From Gemmatimonadota bacterium (lineage in GTDB: Bacteria; Gemmatimonadota; Gemmatimonadetes; Gemmatimonadales; Gemmatimonadaceae): a stretch of DNA of 64,000 bases. Positions 52,232 through 60,878 of the stretch are shown here, piece by piece. Position 1 is the first letter of the stretch. Each line of letters opens with the position of its first letter. Under the pieces are notes generated by a model. That model was not told the origin of the DNA. It saw nothing but the letters and a program-made list of their open reading frames with translations, and ran no database searches. Position numbers and translations under genes: made by a program. The stretch spans positions 62,001-126,000 of the forward strand of contig VHBO01000001.1 in the NCBI GenBank assembly GCA_016871895.1, given 5' to 3'.

Positions 52232-53074
52232 ATGCTCCATCGAGCCATCCAGGTCATCCGATACGCGATGGCGCTGCTCGTCGTCGCCGGGTCCGCAGCG
52301 GGCGCGCAGGGCCCCGTTACCGCGCGCCTCCGCGGCAACCTGATCGACGCCGCGACCCAGGCACCGATCGTCGGGGCACGCGTGGTGATCGCCGCCACCG
52401 GCCGCTACGTCGCGACCGACTCGAGCGGCCGGTTCGATCTCACCGAGATCCCCTCGGGGGTCATCCGCTTCTTCGTCACCGCGGAGGGGTATCCCCGCAC
52501 CTCGTTCGTCCTGGCCTTCGCGCGCGGCGAGGTGATGGAGCAGCGGTTCGAATTGGAGGGGGTCGGTGCGGCGGGCGTGTCCGCCGGTGACTCCGGTACG
52601 GCGGCTGGTGGCGCCTCGGCGGCCGAGCGGGCGCGCGCCGCTCAGCCCCTTGCCCCGTCGGTCACCACGGCGCCCGCTTCACGCGGGGTCCGGTACGAGG
52701 ATTTCGAACGCCGGGTGCGCACCGGGCGGGGGCAGTACGTCACCCGGCAGGTGATCGAGGAGCGCGGGTATAACACTCTCGGTGATGCCACCCGCGGGAT
52801 GCGCGGCGTGAACGTCGAGTGCGGCGGGCCGCGCGGCTGCCTGATCAAGATGGCCCGCACCACACCAGGGTGTTATCCGCAGTACGTCGTCGATGGTCGG
52901 CCGGACAACGCCTTCGGGCCGTACATCCCGGTCCGCGACATCGAGGGGCTTGAGGTCTACACCGGCGCCTCCGATGTCCCCGGCGAATTCGCCGGGACTG
53001 ACGCGGCGTGCGGCGTCGTCGTGATCTGGACGACGTCAGGGCCCGTGAAGAAGGCCGCCCCGACGCGTCCCTGA
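52232..53074 (+). CDS. Exported protein with carboxypeptidase-like regulatory domain and orphan TonB plug-like domain
   Basis: A 280-residue exported protein (signal peptide AMALLVVAGSAAGAQ). Residues 27-110 form a carboxypeptidase-like regulatory fold (ARLRGNLIDAATQAPIVGARVVIAATGRYVATDSSGRFDLTEIPSG). After a Ser/Ala-rich linker the C-terminal 100 residues look like a TonB receptor plug (QYVVDGRPDNAFGPYIPVRDIEGLEVYTGASDVPGEFAGTDAACGVVVIWT), but there is no barrel. Four cysteines flank it (VECGGPRGC, TTPGCYP, DAACG), so it is probably held by disulphides. It may be an adaptor or decoy for outer-membrane transporters; the function is unknown. Confidence 0.75.
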   Translation: MLHRAIQVIRYAMALLVVAGSAAGAQGPVTARLRGNLIDAATQAPIVGARVVIAATGRYVATDSSGRFDLTEIPSGVIRFFVTAEGYPRTSFVLAFARGEVMEQRFELEGVGAAGVSAGDSGTAAGGASAAERARAAQPLAPSVTTAPASRGVRYEDFERRVRTGRGQYVTRQVIEERGYNTLGDATRGMRGVNVECGGPRGCLIKMARTTPGCYPQYVVDGRPDNAFGPYIPVRDIEGLEVYTGASDVPGEFAGTDAACGVVVIWTTSGPVKKAAPTRP

Positions 53075-53088
53075 CGCGTCGGGGCGGC
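53054..53088. terminator. Hairpin spanning the stop codon of the orphan-plug gene
   Basis: A 15-base inverted repeat (arms around GCCGCCCCGACGCGT and complement) with a 5-base loop; the TGA stop (53072-53074) sits at the loop. It lies between convergent genes and can serve both. Confidence 0.7.
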
Positions 53089-53104
53089 TGCGGTTCGCGT
53101 CGGC

Positions 53105-55861
53105 CTAGAAGCTCCCGCCCAGCGCAATCGCGTTCAGCACCAACCGGTCGAGCGCCCGCCACCAGCCACGGAACATCGGTTCGTTGGCGAAGAGCACGAC
53201 GTGGCCCCCGCCGACCGACTCCTCCGCGATCAGCGACGTCCCGCGCAGGAGCCGCTCCGTCTGCTCCGGGAAGATGAATCCCGCGCGCCGGAGGGGTCCG
53301 GTGGTCGGGAAGACGGCGACATTCCCACCGTCGCGGGAGAGCCCGTAGCGGTCGCTCCCGCTCTGCATCACCTGCATCCGCTGGCGATCGAAGCCGAGCG
53401 TCAGCCAGTGCGTCAGGTCGAGGACGGCGTCGAAGTGGGTGCCCGGGATATCGGCGAGGTCGTCGGCGCAGGCGGCGGGGCTGACCGTCGCCTTGAGGGA
53501 GTCCGCCGGGGCGAGGGTCGCCGGCGCTGACTTGGCGTCGCGCTTCGGCTCACAGGTGAGGCGCCGCACCGAGGTGAAGCCGACGTCCTCGCGGGTCGCC
53601 CAGCGCGTCGCCCCGCCGAAGGTGACGAGCGTGCCACCCCCCTCGACCCAGCGCTTCAGCGCCTCACCCCGACCGAGACGGGTCAGGCTCCCGCTCGGTA
53701 CCACGATCACGTTGAACGCGCTGAGGTCGCCTGAGAGCGCGTCCGTGGTGATCGGCGTGAAGCGGATGCCGTAGCGCTGTTCAAAGCTCCACCAAACGGC
53801 CCCATACGAGCCCTGGCTAATCCCCACGTCCCCGACGAGTGCGATCCGCGGGGCAGTGAGCGCGACGACCTCGGAGGAGCCGGTGCCGTACTGCGCTGTC
53901 TCGGGGAATGCCGTCGGAACGCCACGCACCTCCACGCCGGCGGCCTTTGCAAGGGCATCGAGGCGGGCGGGAAGGGTGCGGTCGTTCCGGGAGGCACGGA
54001 TCACCCAGGTGCCACGGGGCCAGGTCACCGCGCCGGTCTGGATCGACTTGGCGGCGATGGAGACCCGGTAGCCCTCCTGCAGGAGCTGGATCGCCACCTT
54101 CGCTGCCCCGTTCCGGTCATTGCGCCAGAGAAAGGCAGAGGCCTGCTCACGCCCCTCGACGATCCCGCCCGGAATCTCGTGTGGGAGCACCTCGCCGTTG
54201 AGGTGGGGGCCGCTCGCGAGGGAGAGCGGGGTGGTGGCGAGCGCCGGGGCATCCTCCGTCCACCAGGCGTCGACGCCGTACGCGACGGGGAGGGACCAGG
54301 CGGAGACGTCGTAGAACTCGAACCCCTCGGTGTCGGCGGCGTCGGGGGAGCGCTGCTGGTTCCGGGCGAAGCGGTCGTACTGGGTCTTCCGGAAGACGGG
54401 GTCGAGGTCGGGATCAGGCTCGAGCACGGCCTTGGCGACCTTCCCCTGCGGCTGCGCGAGATCGACCACATAGCTGCCGGCGGGGAAGCTCTGCGCGCCG
54501 ACGCCGTCGGTGGCGTAGGCGTGCGCCCGGGCGCTCGTGCTCGGCGCCGTCGTCCGGGTGACCTCGACGCCGGCGCGGAGGAGTGCCGCCGCGAGTTCCG
54601 CCGCGCGCGCCGGATCATCGCCCGGGGTGAAGACGACGCGCTTCATCGTCCCCGTGCGGCCGTCGGCGACCGCGCGCTGGCGGAACCCCGCATAATCGCG
54701 GACGAGTTCACGCGCGCCGCGCGCTCCCGTCTCGAAGGTTGCGAGGGCCGCAGTGTAGTGCTTGGCGATCCCGTCGCGGAGCGAGAGGAGGGTGCCGTCC
54801 TCCCGACGCTTCAGGAGCGCGGGGCCCCCGTCGGTCTCGTAGGTGGTGCCCATCGCACCGGTGAGCGAGGGCCAGGTGTCGTAGTAGCCCGGGTAGTAGA
54901 GGTCGTAGTTGTCGCGGACGAAGTAGAACCAGCCGTACCGGTCGAAGGCGGCCGCGTTGCCGCGCCCCACGCGCTCCGCCCAGGGAAAGGGCCAGCCCGA
55001 GACATTCGCGTTCACCGGGCGTGCCGCCGGCGCCATGAAGTAGGTGCTGACGTACCCGTGGAGGTCGGCGGTGATCATCGGGTGCCAGCGCAGCATCCCA
55101 CCCACGACCGCCTGCACCTCCCGCTGGGTCATCACCATCAGGTCGCGGTTCATATCGAACCGGTAGTGGTTGTACCGGCCGGCGATGCTCCACGGCTGGC
55201 CGCGCTGCTGCTCCATCGCCTGGCGCTCGGGGCTCCCGACCGCGATCGAGTTGCTCCAGACCGCGAAGCGCTCGTGACCGTCGGGGTTGGAGCTGGGGTT
55301 GATCACGACGACGGCGTCCTTTAGGAGCGCGAGGGTGGCGGGGTCCTCGGTGGCGGCGAAGTGATAGAGGAGTTGCATCGACGCCTCAAAGCCCGGCACC
55401 TCGTCGCCGTGGACGGAGCCGGAGAACCAGATCACCGCAGGGGTGCGTGCGGCGACCGCCTGCAGCTGGGCTGGCGTCGCGCCGCGCGGGTCGGCGAGGC
55501 GGTCGAGATCGGCGCGGATGGCCTCGAGCCGGGCGATGTTCTCCGGCGCGGAGACGAGGTAGAGGCGCATCGTGCGGCGCTCGCTCGTGACACCGATCTC
55601 CTCGATGCTGACGCGGTCCTTGGCGGCCTCCGCGATGGCGAAGAGCACCCGCTCCTGGCGGTCGTACTGGGTGTGCCAGCTCCCGACGGGGTAGCCGAGG
55701 ATCGTCTCGGGGCGCGGGATGGCGGCGCGGTACGGCGGGTGGCCGTAGAAGGTGAAGGCGCGGTCGTCGCGGATGGAGTCGACGGGGAGGCGCGTCTGGG
55801 CGTGCGCGGGCGAGGCGCCCGTCGCGGCGCAGGCGAGGAGGGCGAGGAGGAGACGGCGCAT
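53105..55861 (-). CDS. M14 family zinc metallocarboxypeptidase, exported
   Basis: A 918-residue exported peptidase (signal peptide LLLALLACAATGASPAHAQ). The M14 zinc site is visible: WFSGSVHGDEVPGFEAS (His and Glu ligands), and MITADLHGYVSTY for the third His; NPSSNPDGHERF and RFDMNRDLMVMTQREVQAV are the other family blocks. The C-terminal third has a class I glutamine amidotransferase-like/Rossmann segment (FNVIVVPSGSLTRLGRGEALKRWVEGGGTLVTFGGATRWA), a domain often fused to large M14 proteins in this group. It would trim peptides in the periplasm. It lies downstream of kup on the same strand. Confidence 0.9.
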   Translation of the reverse strand: MRRLLLALLACAATGASPAHAQTRLPVDSIRDDRAFTFYGHPPYRAAIPRPETILGYPVGSWHTQYDRQERVLFAIAEAAKDRVSIEEIGVTSERRTMRLYLVSAPENIARLEAIRADLDRLADPRGATPAQLQAVAARTPAVIWFSGSVHGDEVPGFEASMQLLYHFAATEDPATLALLKDAVVVINPSSNPDGHERFAVWSNSIAVGSPERQAMEQQRGQPWSIAGRYNHYRFDMNRDLMVMTQREVQAVVGGMLRWHPMITADLHGYVSTYFMAPAARPVNANVSGWPFPWAERVGRGNAAAFDRYGWFYFVRDNYDLYYPGYYDTWPSLTGAMGTTYETDGGPALLKRREDGTLLSLRDGIAKHYTAALATFETGARGARELVRDYAGFRQRAVADGRTGTMKRVVFTPGDDPARAAELAAALLRAGVEVTRTTAPSTSARAHAYATDGVGAQSFPAGSYVVDLAQPQGKVAKAVLEPDPDLDPVFRKTQYDRFARNQQRSPDAADTEGFEFYDVSAWSLPVAYGVDAWWTEDAPALATTPLSLASGPHLNGEVLPHEIPGGIVEGREQASAFLWRNDRNGAAKVAIQLLQEGYRVSIAAKSIQTGAVTWPRGTWVIRASRNDRTLPARLDALAKAAGVEVRGVPTAFPETAQYGTGSSEVVALTAPRIALVGDVGISQGSYGAVWWSFEQRYGIRFTPITTDALSGDLSAFNVIVVPSGSLTRLGRGEALKRWVEGGGTLVTFGGATRWATREDVGFTSVRRLTCEPKRDAKSAPATLAPADSLKATVSPAACADDLADIPGTHFDAVLDLTHWLTLGFDRQRMQVMQSGSDRYGLSRDGGNVAVFPTTGPLRRAGFIFPEQTERLLRGTSLIAEESVGGGHVVLFANEPMFRGWWRALDRLVLNAIALGGSF

Positions 55862-55919
55862 CAGTGGGCCGGGGCGGGGGTGGGACGGCGGCGGGCGCGG
55901 CGGGTGGCCGCGTCCGCGG

Positions 55920-57911
55920 TCAGAACTCGAGCTGCGTGCCCAGTTCGACCACCCGGTTGGGCGGGAGCTGGAAGTACTCGGAGGCAGAGCGGGCGTTGCG
56001 GGACATCAGCGCGAAGAGCCACTTCCGGACGAGGTTCATCGAGCTGCCGCCCTTCTTCCACGCGCCACGCGTGGGGATGAGCATCTCGCGGCCGAGGTAG
56101 TACGAGGTGTCCAGCGGTCGCGCGGCGATCCCGGAGTCTCGGCACTTCTGGAGCACCTCCTTCACGTCCGCGGACTCCATGAAGCCGTAATGCGCGACGA
56201 CACGGAAGAAGCCCTGTCCGAGCGCCTCGATCTGCGTGCGGTCCTTCCGCGGGACCTCGGGGATCTCGTCGGCGGCGATGGAGAGGAGGATGACCGTCTC
56301 GTGCAGGACCTTGTTGTGCTTGAGGTGGTGCAGGAGGACGACAGGGACGCCGTTCGACTCGGAGGTCATGAAGACCGCGGTGCCCGGGACGCGGACGGGG
56401 GCGCGGCGCTGGATGTCCTCGAGGAAGGTCTCGAGCGGGAGAGCCATCTCAGTGACGCGTTCTTTGAGGATCTCCCGGCCGCGCTTCCAGCTGGTCATCA
56501 GGACGAAGAGGAAAACTCCGATCGCGAGGGGGACCCATCCGCCATGCGCGATCTTCACGAGGTTCGCGCCGAGGAACGCGACGTCGATGGCGAGGAACAC
56601 GGCGGTGATCAGGAGGGCGCGCACGAGCGGCATGCGCCATCGGGTAGTGCAGGCGGCGAAGTAGAGGATGGAGGTGATCGCCATCGTCCCGGTCACAGCG
56701 ATCCCGTAGGCGGCTCCGAGCGCCGCGGTCGATTGGAAGCCAAGGACCACCAGCAGCGTACCCACGGCCAGCGCGACGTTCACCTCGGGCACGTAGATCT
56801 GGCCGAACTCCTTGGCCGAGGTGTGTCGGATGGTCATCCGCGGGCTGTACCCGAGCTGGATGCACTGCTGCGTCAAGGAGAACGCCCCGGAGATCAGGGC
56901 CTGCGAGGCGATGATGGCGGCGGCGGTCGCCACGACGATCATCGGGTAGAGCAGCTCGCGAGGGACGAGGAGGTAGAACGGGTTCGCTACCGCTGAGGGA
57001 TCCCGCAGCAGGAGGGAGCCTTGGCCGAAGTAGTTCAGCACCAGCGCCGGGAACACCAGCCAGAACCAGGCGGTCCGGATCGGGCGTTTCCCGAAGTGCC
57101 CCATATCGGCATAGAGCGCCTCCGCGCCGGTGACGGCGAGGACGACGGCACCCAGAGCGAGGAATCCTTTATGCCCGAGGGTCTGGAAGAAGCGGATGCC
57201 CCAGACCGGGTTGATGGCGACGAGGACGTCGGGATGCCGCAGCACCTCGACGAGCCCCAGCGCGCCGATCGAGAAGAACCAGACCAGCATCATCGGGCCG
57301 AAGAAGACGCCGACCTTATGCGTGCCGGACCGCTGTACGGCGAAGACGCCGATCAGGATGCCGATGGTCAGTGGGACCACGAGCGCCAGCGCCCCGGGCG
57401 AGACGACCTCGAGCCCTTCCATCGCCCCGAGCACGGACATCGCCGGGGTGATGATGCCGTCGCCGTAGAGGAGGGCGGCGCCGAAGAGCGCGAGCGTCAC
57501 GAGGACGCCGCGCTTCGCGCGTGGCGTGGTATCGTCACGGATCAGGAGGGCGAGCATCGCGAGGATCCCGCCCTCGCCACGGTTGTCCGCGCGGAGGATG
57601 AAGACGATGTACTTCACGCTGACCACGAGGATCAGCGACCAGAGCACGAGCGAGAGGACGCCGTAGACGGTGGCTGGGTCGGCCTGCAGGCCGTACTCCG
57701 GCTTGCTGAACGCCTCCTTCATCGCGTAGAGCGGACTCGTCCCGATGTCGCCGTAGACGACGCCGAGGGCGGTGAGCGTGAGGATTGCGAGCCGCTTCCC
57801 GGTGGGGTCGGTCTCGACGTGGTGCCGCTCGGGCGGGTGATACTCCGACGTCATCGACAGCGACGGCCGTGGGGCCGGCGCGGATGATTCGGGAGTCGGA
57901 AGGTCCGGCAT
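55920..57911 (-). CDS. kup: Potassium transporter Kup
   Basis: A 663-residue K+/H+ symporter of the KUP/HAK/KT family with about twelve helices. Diagnostic blocks: TLTALGVVYGDIGTSPLYAMKEAF, RADNRGEGGILAMLALL, GAALLYGDGIITPAMSVLGAMEGLEV, and IPEVPRKDRTQIEALGQGFFRVVAHYGFMESADVKEVL in the C-terminal cytosolic domain. The first 37 residues are a Pro/Ser-rich cytosolic extension. The ATG is preceded by a TAGATT box 10 bases upstream. Confidence 0.96.
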   Translation of the reverse strand: MPDLPTPESSAPAPRPSLSMTSEYHPPERHHVETDPTGKRLAILTLTALGVVYGDIGTSPLYAMKEAFSKPEYGLQADPATVYGVLSLVLWSLILVVSVKYIVFILRADNRGEGGILAMLALLIRDDTTPRAKRGVLVTLALFGAALLYGDGIITPAMSVLGAMEGLEVVSPGALALVVPLTIGILIGVFAVQRSGTHKVGVFFGPMMLVWFFSIGALGLVEVLRHPDVLVAINPVWGIRFFQTLGHKGFLALGAVVLAVTGAEALYADMGHFGKRPIRTAWFWLVFPALVLNYFGQGSLLLRDPSAVANPFYLLVPRELLYPMIVVATAAAIIASQALISGAFSLTQQCIQLGYSPRMTIRHTSAKEFGQIYVPEVNVALAVGTLLVVLGFQSTAALGAAYGIAVTGTMAITSILYFAACTTRWRMPLVRALLITAVFLAIDVAFLGANLVKIAHGGWVPLAIGVFLFVLMTSWKRGREILKERVTEMALPLETFLEDIQRRAPVRVPGTAVFMTSESNGVPVVLLHHLKHNKVLHETVILLSIAADEIPEVPRKDRTQIEALGQGFFRVVAHYGFMESADVKEVLQKCRDSGIAARPLDTSYYLGREMLIPTRGAWKKGGSSMNLVRKWLFALMSRNARSASEYFQLPPNRVVELGTQLEF

Positions 57912-57921
57912 CGCGCGGGGG

Positions 57922-57927
57922 AATCTA
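57922..57927 (-). promoter_or_regulatory. -10 box of kup, predicted near-leaderless
   Basis: Minus-strand TAGATT lies 10 bases before the kup ATG. That leaves at most a few untranslated bases and no Shine-Dalgarno. Confidence 0.45.
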
Positions 57928-57981
57928 GGCCCCCCGCGGGACCCGGGCCACTACGCCCCGGATCCCGCGCGTGTCGGCGTC

Positions 57982-59202
57982 CTACTCGTACCGCAGGGCG
58001 ACGATCGGGTCGAGGCCGGCCGCCCGACGGGCGGGGTAGACGCCGAAGAGGATCCCGACGAGGGCCGAGAAGCCGAAAGCGAGGGTGACCGAGGAGGCGC
58101 CGATCTGGGTCTTCCAGCCGAGGAGCGAGGTGAAGGCCGTGGCCCCGCCGGCGCCGAGCGCGATGCCGATGCCGCCGCCCAGGAGGCAGAGGACGACGGC
58201 CTCGATGAGGAACTGGAAGAGGATGTTGGCCTTGGTGGCGCCGAGCGCCTTCCGGATCCCGATCTCGCGCGTGCGCTCGGTCACGGACACCAGCATGATG
58301 TTCATGATGCCGATCCCGCCGACGAGGAGTGAGACGGCGGCGATCCCGGCGAGGAGCATCGAGAAGACCTGCGTGGTCTCTCCGAGCGTGCTCAGGAAGT
58401 CCGCCTGGTTCCGGATCTGGAAGTCGTCCGGCTTGTCGGCGCGGAGCTTGTGCTCGCGGCGGAGCACTTTCTGCACGTCGGCCATCGCCTCGGGGATCTG
58501 CTTCTCATCCGGCGCGAGGACCGAGATGGAGCGGAGCCGGTTGGAGCCGAGCACGCGGAAGCGCGCGGTCTGGATGGGGATGAGGACCTGGTCGTCGGGG
58601 TTGCTGAACGGGTTCGCCTGACCCTTCGACTTGTAGACGCCGATGACGGTGAACTGGATGCCGCGGATGCGGATGTCCTCGCCGACGAGCGCCTCGGGGG
58701 TCTGCAACCCGAGGTTCTCGAGGACGGTCGGACCGACGACGGCGAGGCGTTGCCGGCTCTGGTCCTCGGCCTGCGTGAAGAAGCGCCCGGCGGCCAGCTC
58801 GTACTTGCGGACCTCGGGGAAGTTCGCCGTGGTCCCGACGACCTGCGTGCCCGCGTTCTTGTTGAGGTACTGCACCTGCAGGTTGCTCGACATCTCGGGC
58901 TGCACCGCCGTGATGACCTCGGCGCGATCCTCGAGTGCCTGCGCATCCTCGAGGAGGAGGCGCGAGCGCACGTCGAACGACATCACGCCGCCTGAGCGCG
59001 CCTGGCCCGGGGAGACGGTGAGGAGCGTCGTCCCGAGCGAGGAGATGCGGTCGTTGACCGCCTGCTGGGCGCCCTTGCCGAGTGCGACCACCGCGATGAC
59101 CGCCGACACCCCGATCACGATGCCGAGCATCGTGAGGAGGGAGCGAAGCTTGTTTGCGCGGAGCGCCCCGAGGGCGACGCGGATCGTCTCGCCGAAGTCC
59201 AT
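57982..59202 (-). CDS. ABC transporter permease, MacB/FtsX type
   Basis: A 406-residue protein of the MacB permease type: an N-terminal helix with RANKLRSLLTMLGIVIGVSAVIAVVALGKGAQQAV, a periplasmic MacB_PCD domain of about 220 residues, and three C-terminal helices with the FtsX block (VSLLVGGIGIMNIMLVSVTERTREIGIRKALGA). MacB itself is fused to an ATPase; this protein is not, and no ATPase gene lies nearby, so its motor must come from elsewhere. It is the last gene of the sigma-efflux operon, 3 bases after the adaptor gene. Confidence 0.93.
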   Translation of the reverse strand: MDFGETIRVALGALRANKLRSLLTMLGIVIGVSAVIAVVALGKGAQQAVNDRISSLGTTLLTVSPGQARSGGVMSFDVRSRLLLEDAQALEDRAEVITAVQPEMSSNLQVQYLNKNAGTQVVGTTANFPEVRKYELAAGRFFTQAEDQSRQRLAVVGPTVLENLGLQTPEALVGEDIRIRGIQFTVIGVYKSKGQANPFSNPDDQVLIPIQTARFRVLGSNRLRSISVLAPDEKQIPEAMADVQKVLRREHKLRADKPDDFQIRNQADFLSTLGETTQVFSMLLAGIAAVSLLVGGIGIMNIMLVSVTERTREIGIRKALGATKANILFQFLIEAVVLCLLGGGIGIALGAGGATAFTSLLGWKTQIGASSVTLAFGFSALVGILFGVYPARRAAGLDPIVALRYE

Positions 59203-59205
59203 GGC

Positions 59206-60873
59206 TCAGCGCGCCCCGCCACCACCACCACCACCGCCGCCGGCGCCACCGGGCCGGCCACCGCCCCCCGCACCGCCGGCGGCCCCACCGCCTGTTCCGC
59301 CGCCGAGCGGGCTGCCGCCGCCGGTCATCGCGCGGAAGCGGTCGTTGCTCTGCTCCCGCTGGGCCTGGAGGAGCGCCGCGCTCAGCAGCGCGACCTTCTC
59401 GCCGGGCTGGAGGCCGCTGACGACCTCGGTGTAGTCGTAGTCGGAGACACCGAGCCGGACGACGCGCGGCTCCCAGGTGGAGTCGGCCTTCTGGACGAAG
59501 ACGAGGCCGCTGCGTGTCGCCGAGCGCCGGGCACCGGAGGGAGCACCCGCGCCGCTTCCGGCGCCGCCGGCGCCCATCCCGCCGGCGCCACCCATCCGGC
59601 TGCGGCCGTTGCCACCCTGCGCCGTCGCGGCGCCGGTCTCGGTGCCACGACCATTCCCTCGCCGACGCTGCGACGCGCCGCCGGCGCTATCCGGTCGGCT
59701 CCGAGCGCCGCCACCGCTCGCCTGCGGCCCGGCCGCCTGCGGCGCGGCACCAGCCGGCGCGACACCAGCCGGCGCACCCGCGCCCCCGCCATTCGGACCG
59801 CGACCACCCCCTGCGCCACCGCCGAACCCACTGCCCATTCCGCCACCCATCCCGCCGCCCATCCCGGCGCGGAGCTGGGCCTGCACGCTGTCGGGGTTCA
59901 GGCCGAGCGCGCCCGCAGCCTGCGCCGCCTCACGCACCGACCGCACCGCGTCGTTGGAGACGGCGATCACCTCGTCCCGCCGCTCGGAGACGATCGACAC
60001 CTCGCCGTTCATCCCCGGCATCAGGAGCCCTTCCTGATTGTCGAGCGTCACCAGCACGGGGAACATCGTGACGTTCTGCTGTACGATCGCCTGCGGCTCG
60101 ATCTTCTCCACCGTGCCGCGGAAGGGGCGGTCGGGGAAGGCGTCGACGATGACTGTCGCCTCGAGGCCGGCGCGCACCGAGCCGATGTCGGTCTCGTTCA
60201 CGAGCGCGCGGGCGCGCACGCGTGTGAGGTCGGCCATCTTCACGATCGTCGTGCCGCCACCGACGGCGCTGGTCCCCGACTGGATGACCTGGCCGAGCGC
60301 GACGGGCTTCTCGATGATCGTCCCGGTGACGGGCGCGGTCACCCGCGCGTCGTCGAGCCGCTGCTGCGCGAGGTCGAGCGAGGCGCGGGCACGGACGATG
60401 GCGGACTGCGCATTCGCATAGTCGAGCTGCGCGGCTTCGTTCTCCTGCGCCGTGATGATGCGCGCGGCGAGCAGTTCATCCGACCGCTTCTTCTGGATCG
60501 CCGAGACCTCGAGCTTCTTCTCCGCCGCCTCGAGGTCGGCCTTGGCCTGGTTGAACTGGTTCTGCACGTCGCGCGTGTCGAGCTGCACGATGAGGTCACC
60601 GGGCCGCACGAGGGTGCCGGTCTCGACCGGCATCTGCGTGACCTGCCCCGAGGCGCGGGACTTCACCTCGACGACGTTGATCGGCTCGATCACGCCGGTG
60701 GCCTCGGCCTGCACCACGATGGTGCGGCGCGCCACGTCAGCGGTCCGGATGGTGAGTGGTTCGGTCTTGTCCTTCCCGCACGCGGCGAGGGCGAGGACGG
60801 CGAGCAGGGCGAGGGCGGGACGACGGATCACGGAGACGGCTCCGGAAGAGGCGGATGCGGAGAGGGCGGGCAT
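59206..60873 (-). CDS. Efflux adaptor (MacA/HlyD-like membrane fusion protein) with Gly-rich inserts
   Basis: A 555-residue predicted lipoprotein (LALAACGKDKTEP) that bridges the inner-membrane permease and the TolC channel. The lipoyl and coiled-coil parts are intact (VEVKSRASGQVTQMPVETGTLVRPGDLIVQLDTRDVQNQFNQAKADLEAAEKKLE, then IEKPVALGQVIQSG). Between the beta-barrel domain and the final MP domain lies an insert of about 140 residues, almost all Gly, Ala, Arg and Ser (GMGGGMGGGMGSGFGG and more), and the protein ends in another Gly run. The inserts are absent from typical MacA proteins. It is 5 bases after TolC. Confidence 0.92.
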   Translation of the reverse strand: MPALSASASSGAVSVIRRPALALLAVLALAACGKDKTEPLTIRTADVARRTIVVQAEATGVIEPINVVEVKSRASGQVTQMPVETGTLVRPGDLIVQLDTRDVQNQFNQAKADLEAAEKKLEVSAIQKKRSDELLAARIITAQENEAAQLDYANAQSAIVRARASLDLAQQRLDDARVTAPVTGTIIEKPVALGQVIQSGTSAVGGGTTIVKMADLTRVRARALVNETDIGSVRAGLEATVIVDAFPDRPFRGTVEKIEPQAIVQQNVTMFPVLVTLDNQEGLLMPGMNGEVSIVSERRDEVIAVSNDAVRSVREAAQAAGALGLNPDSVQAQLRAGMGGGMGGGMGSGFGGGAGGGRGPNGGGAGAPAGVAPAGAAPQAAGPQASGGGARSRPDSAGGASQRRRGNGRGTETGAATAQGGNGRSRMGGAGGMGAGGAGSGAGAPSGARRSATRSGLVFVQKADSTWEPRVVRLGVSDYDYTEVVSGLQPGEKVALLSAALLQAQREQSNDRFRAMTGGGSPLGGGTGGGAAGGAGGGGRPGGAGGGGGGGGGAR

Positions 60874-60878
60874 AACGG

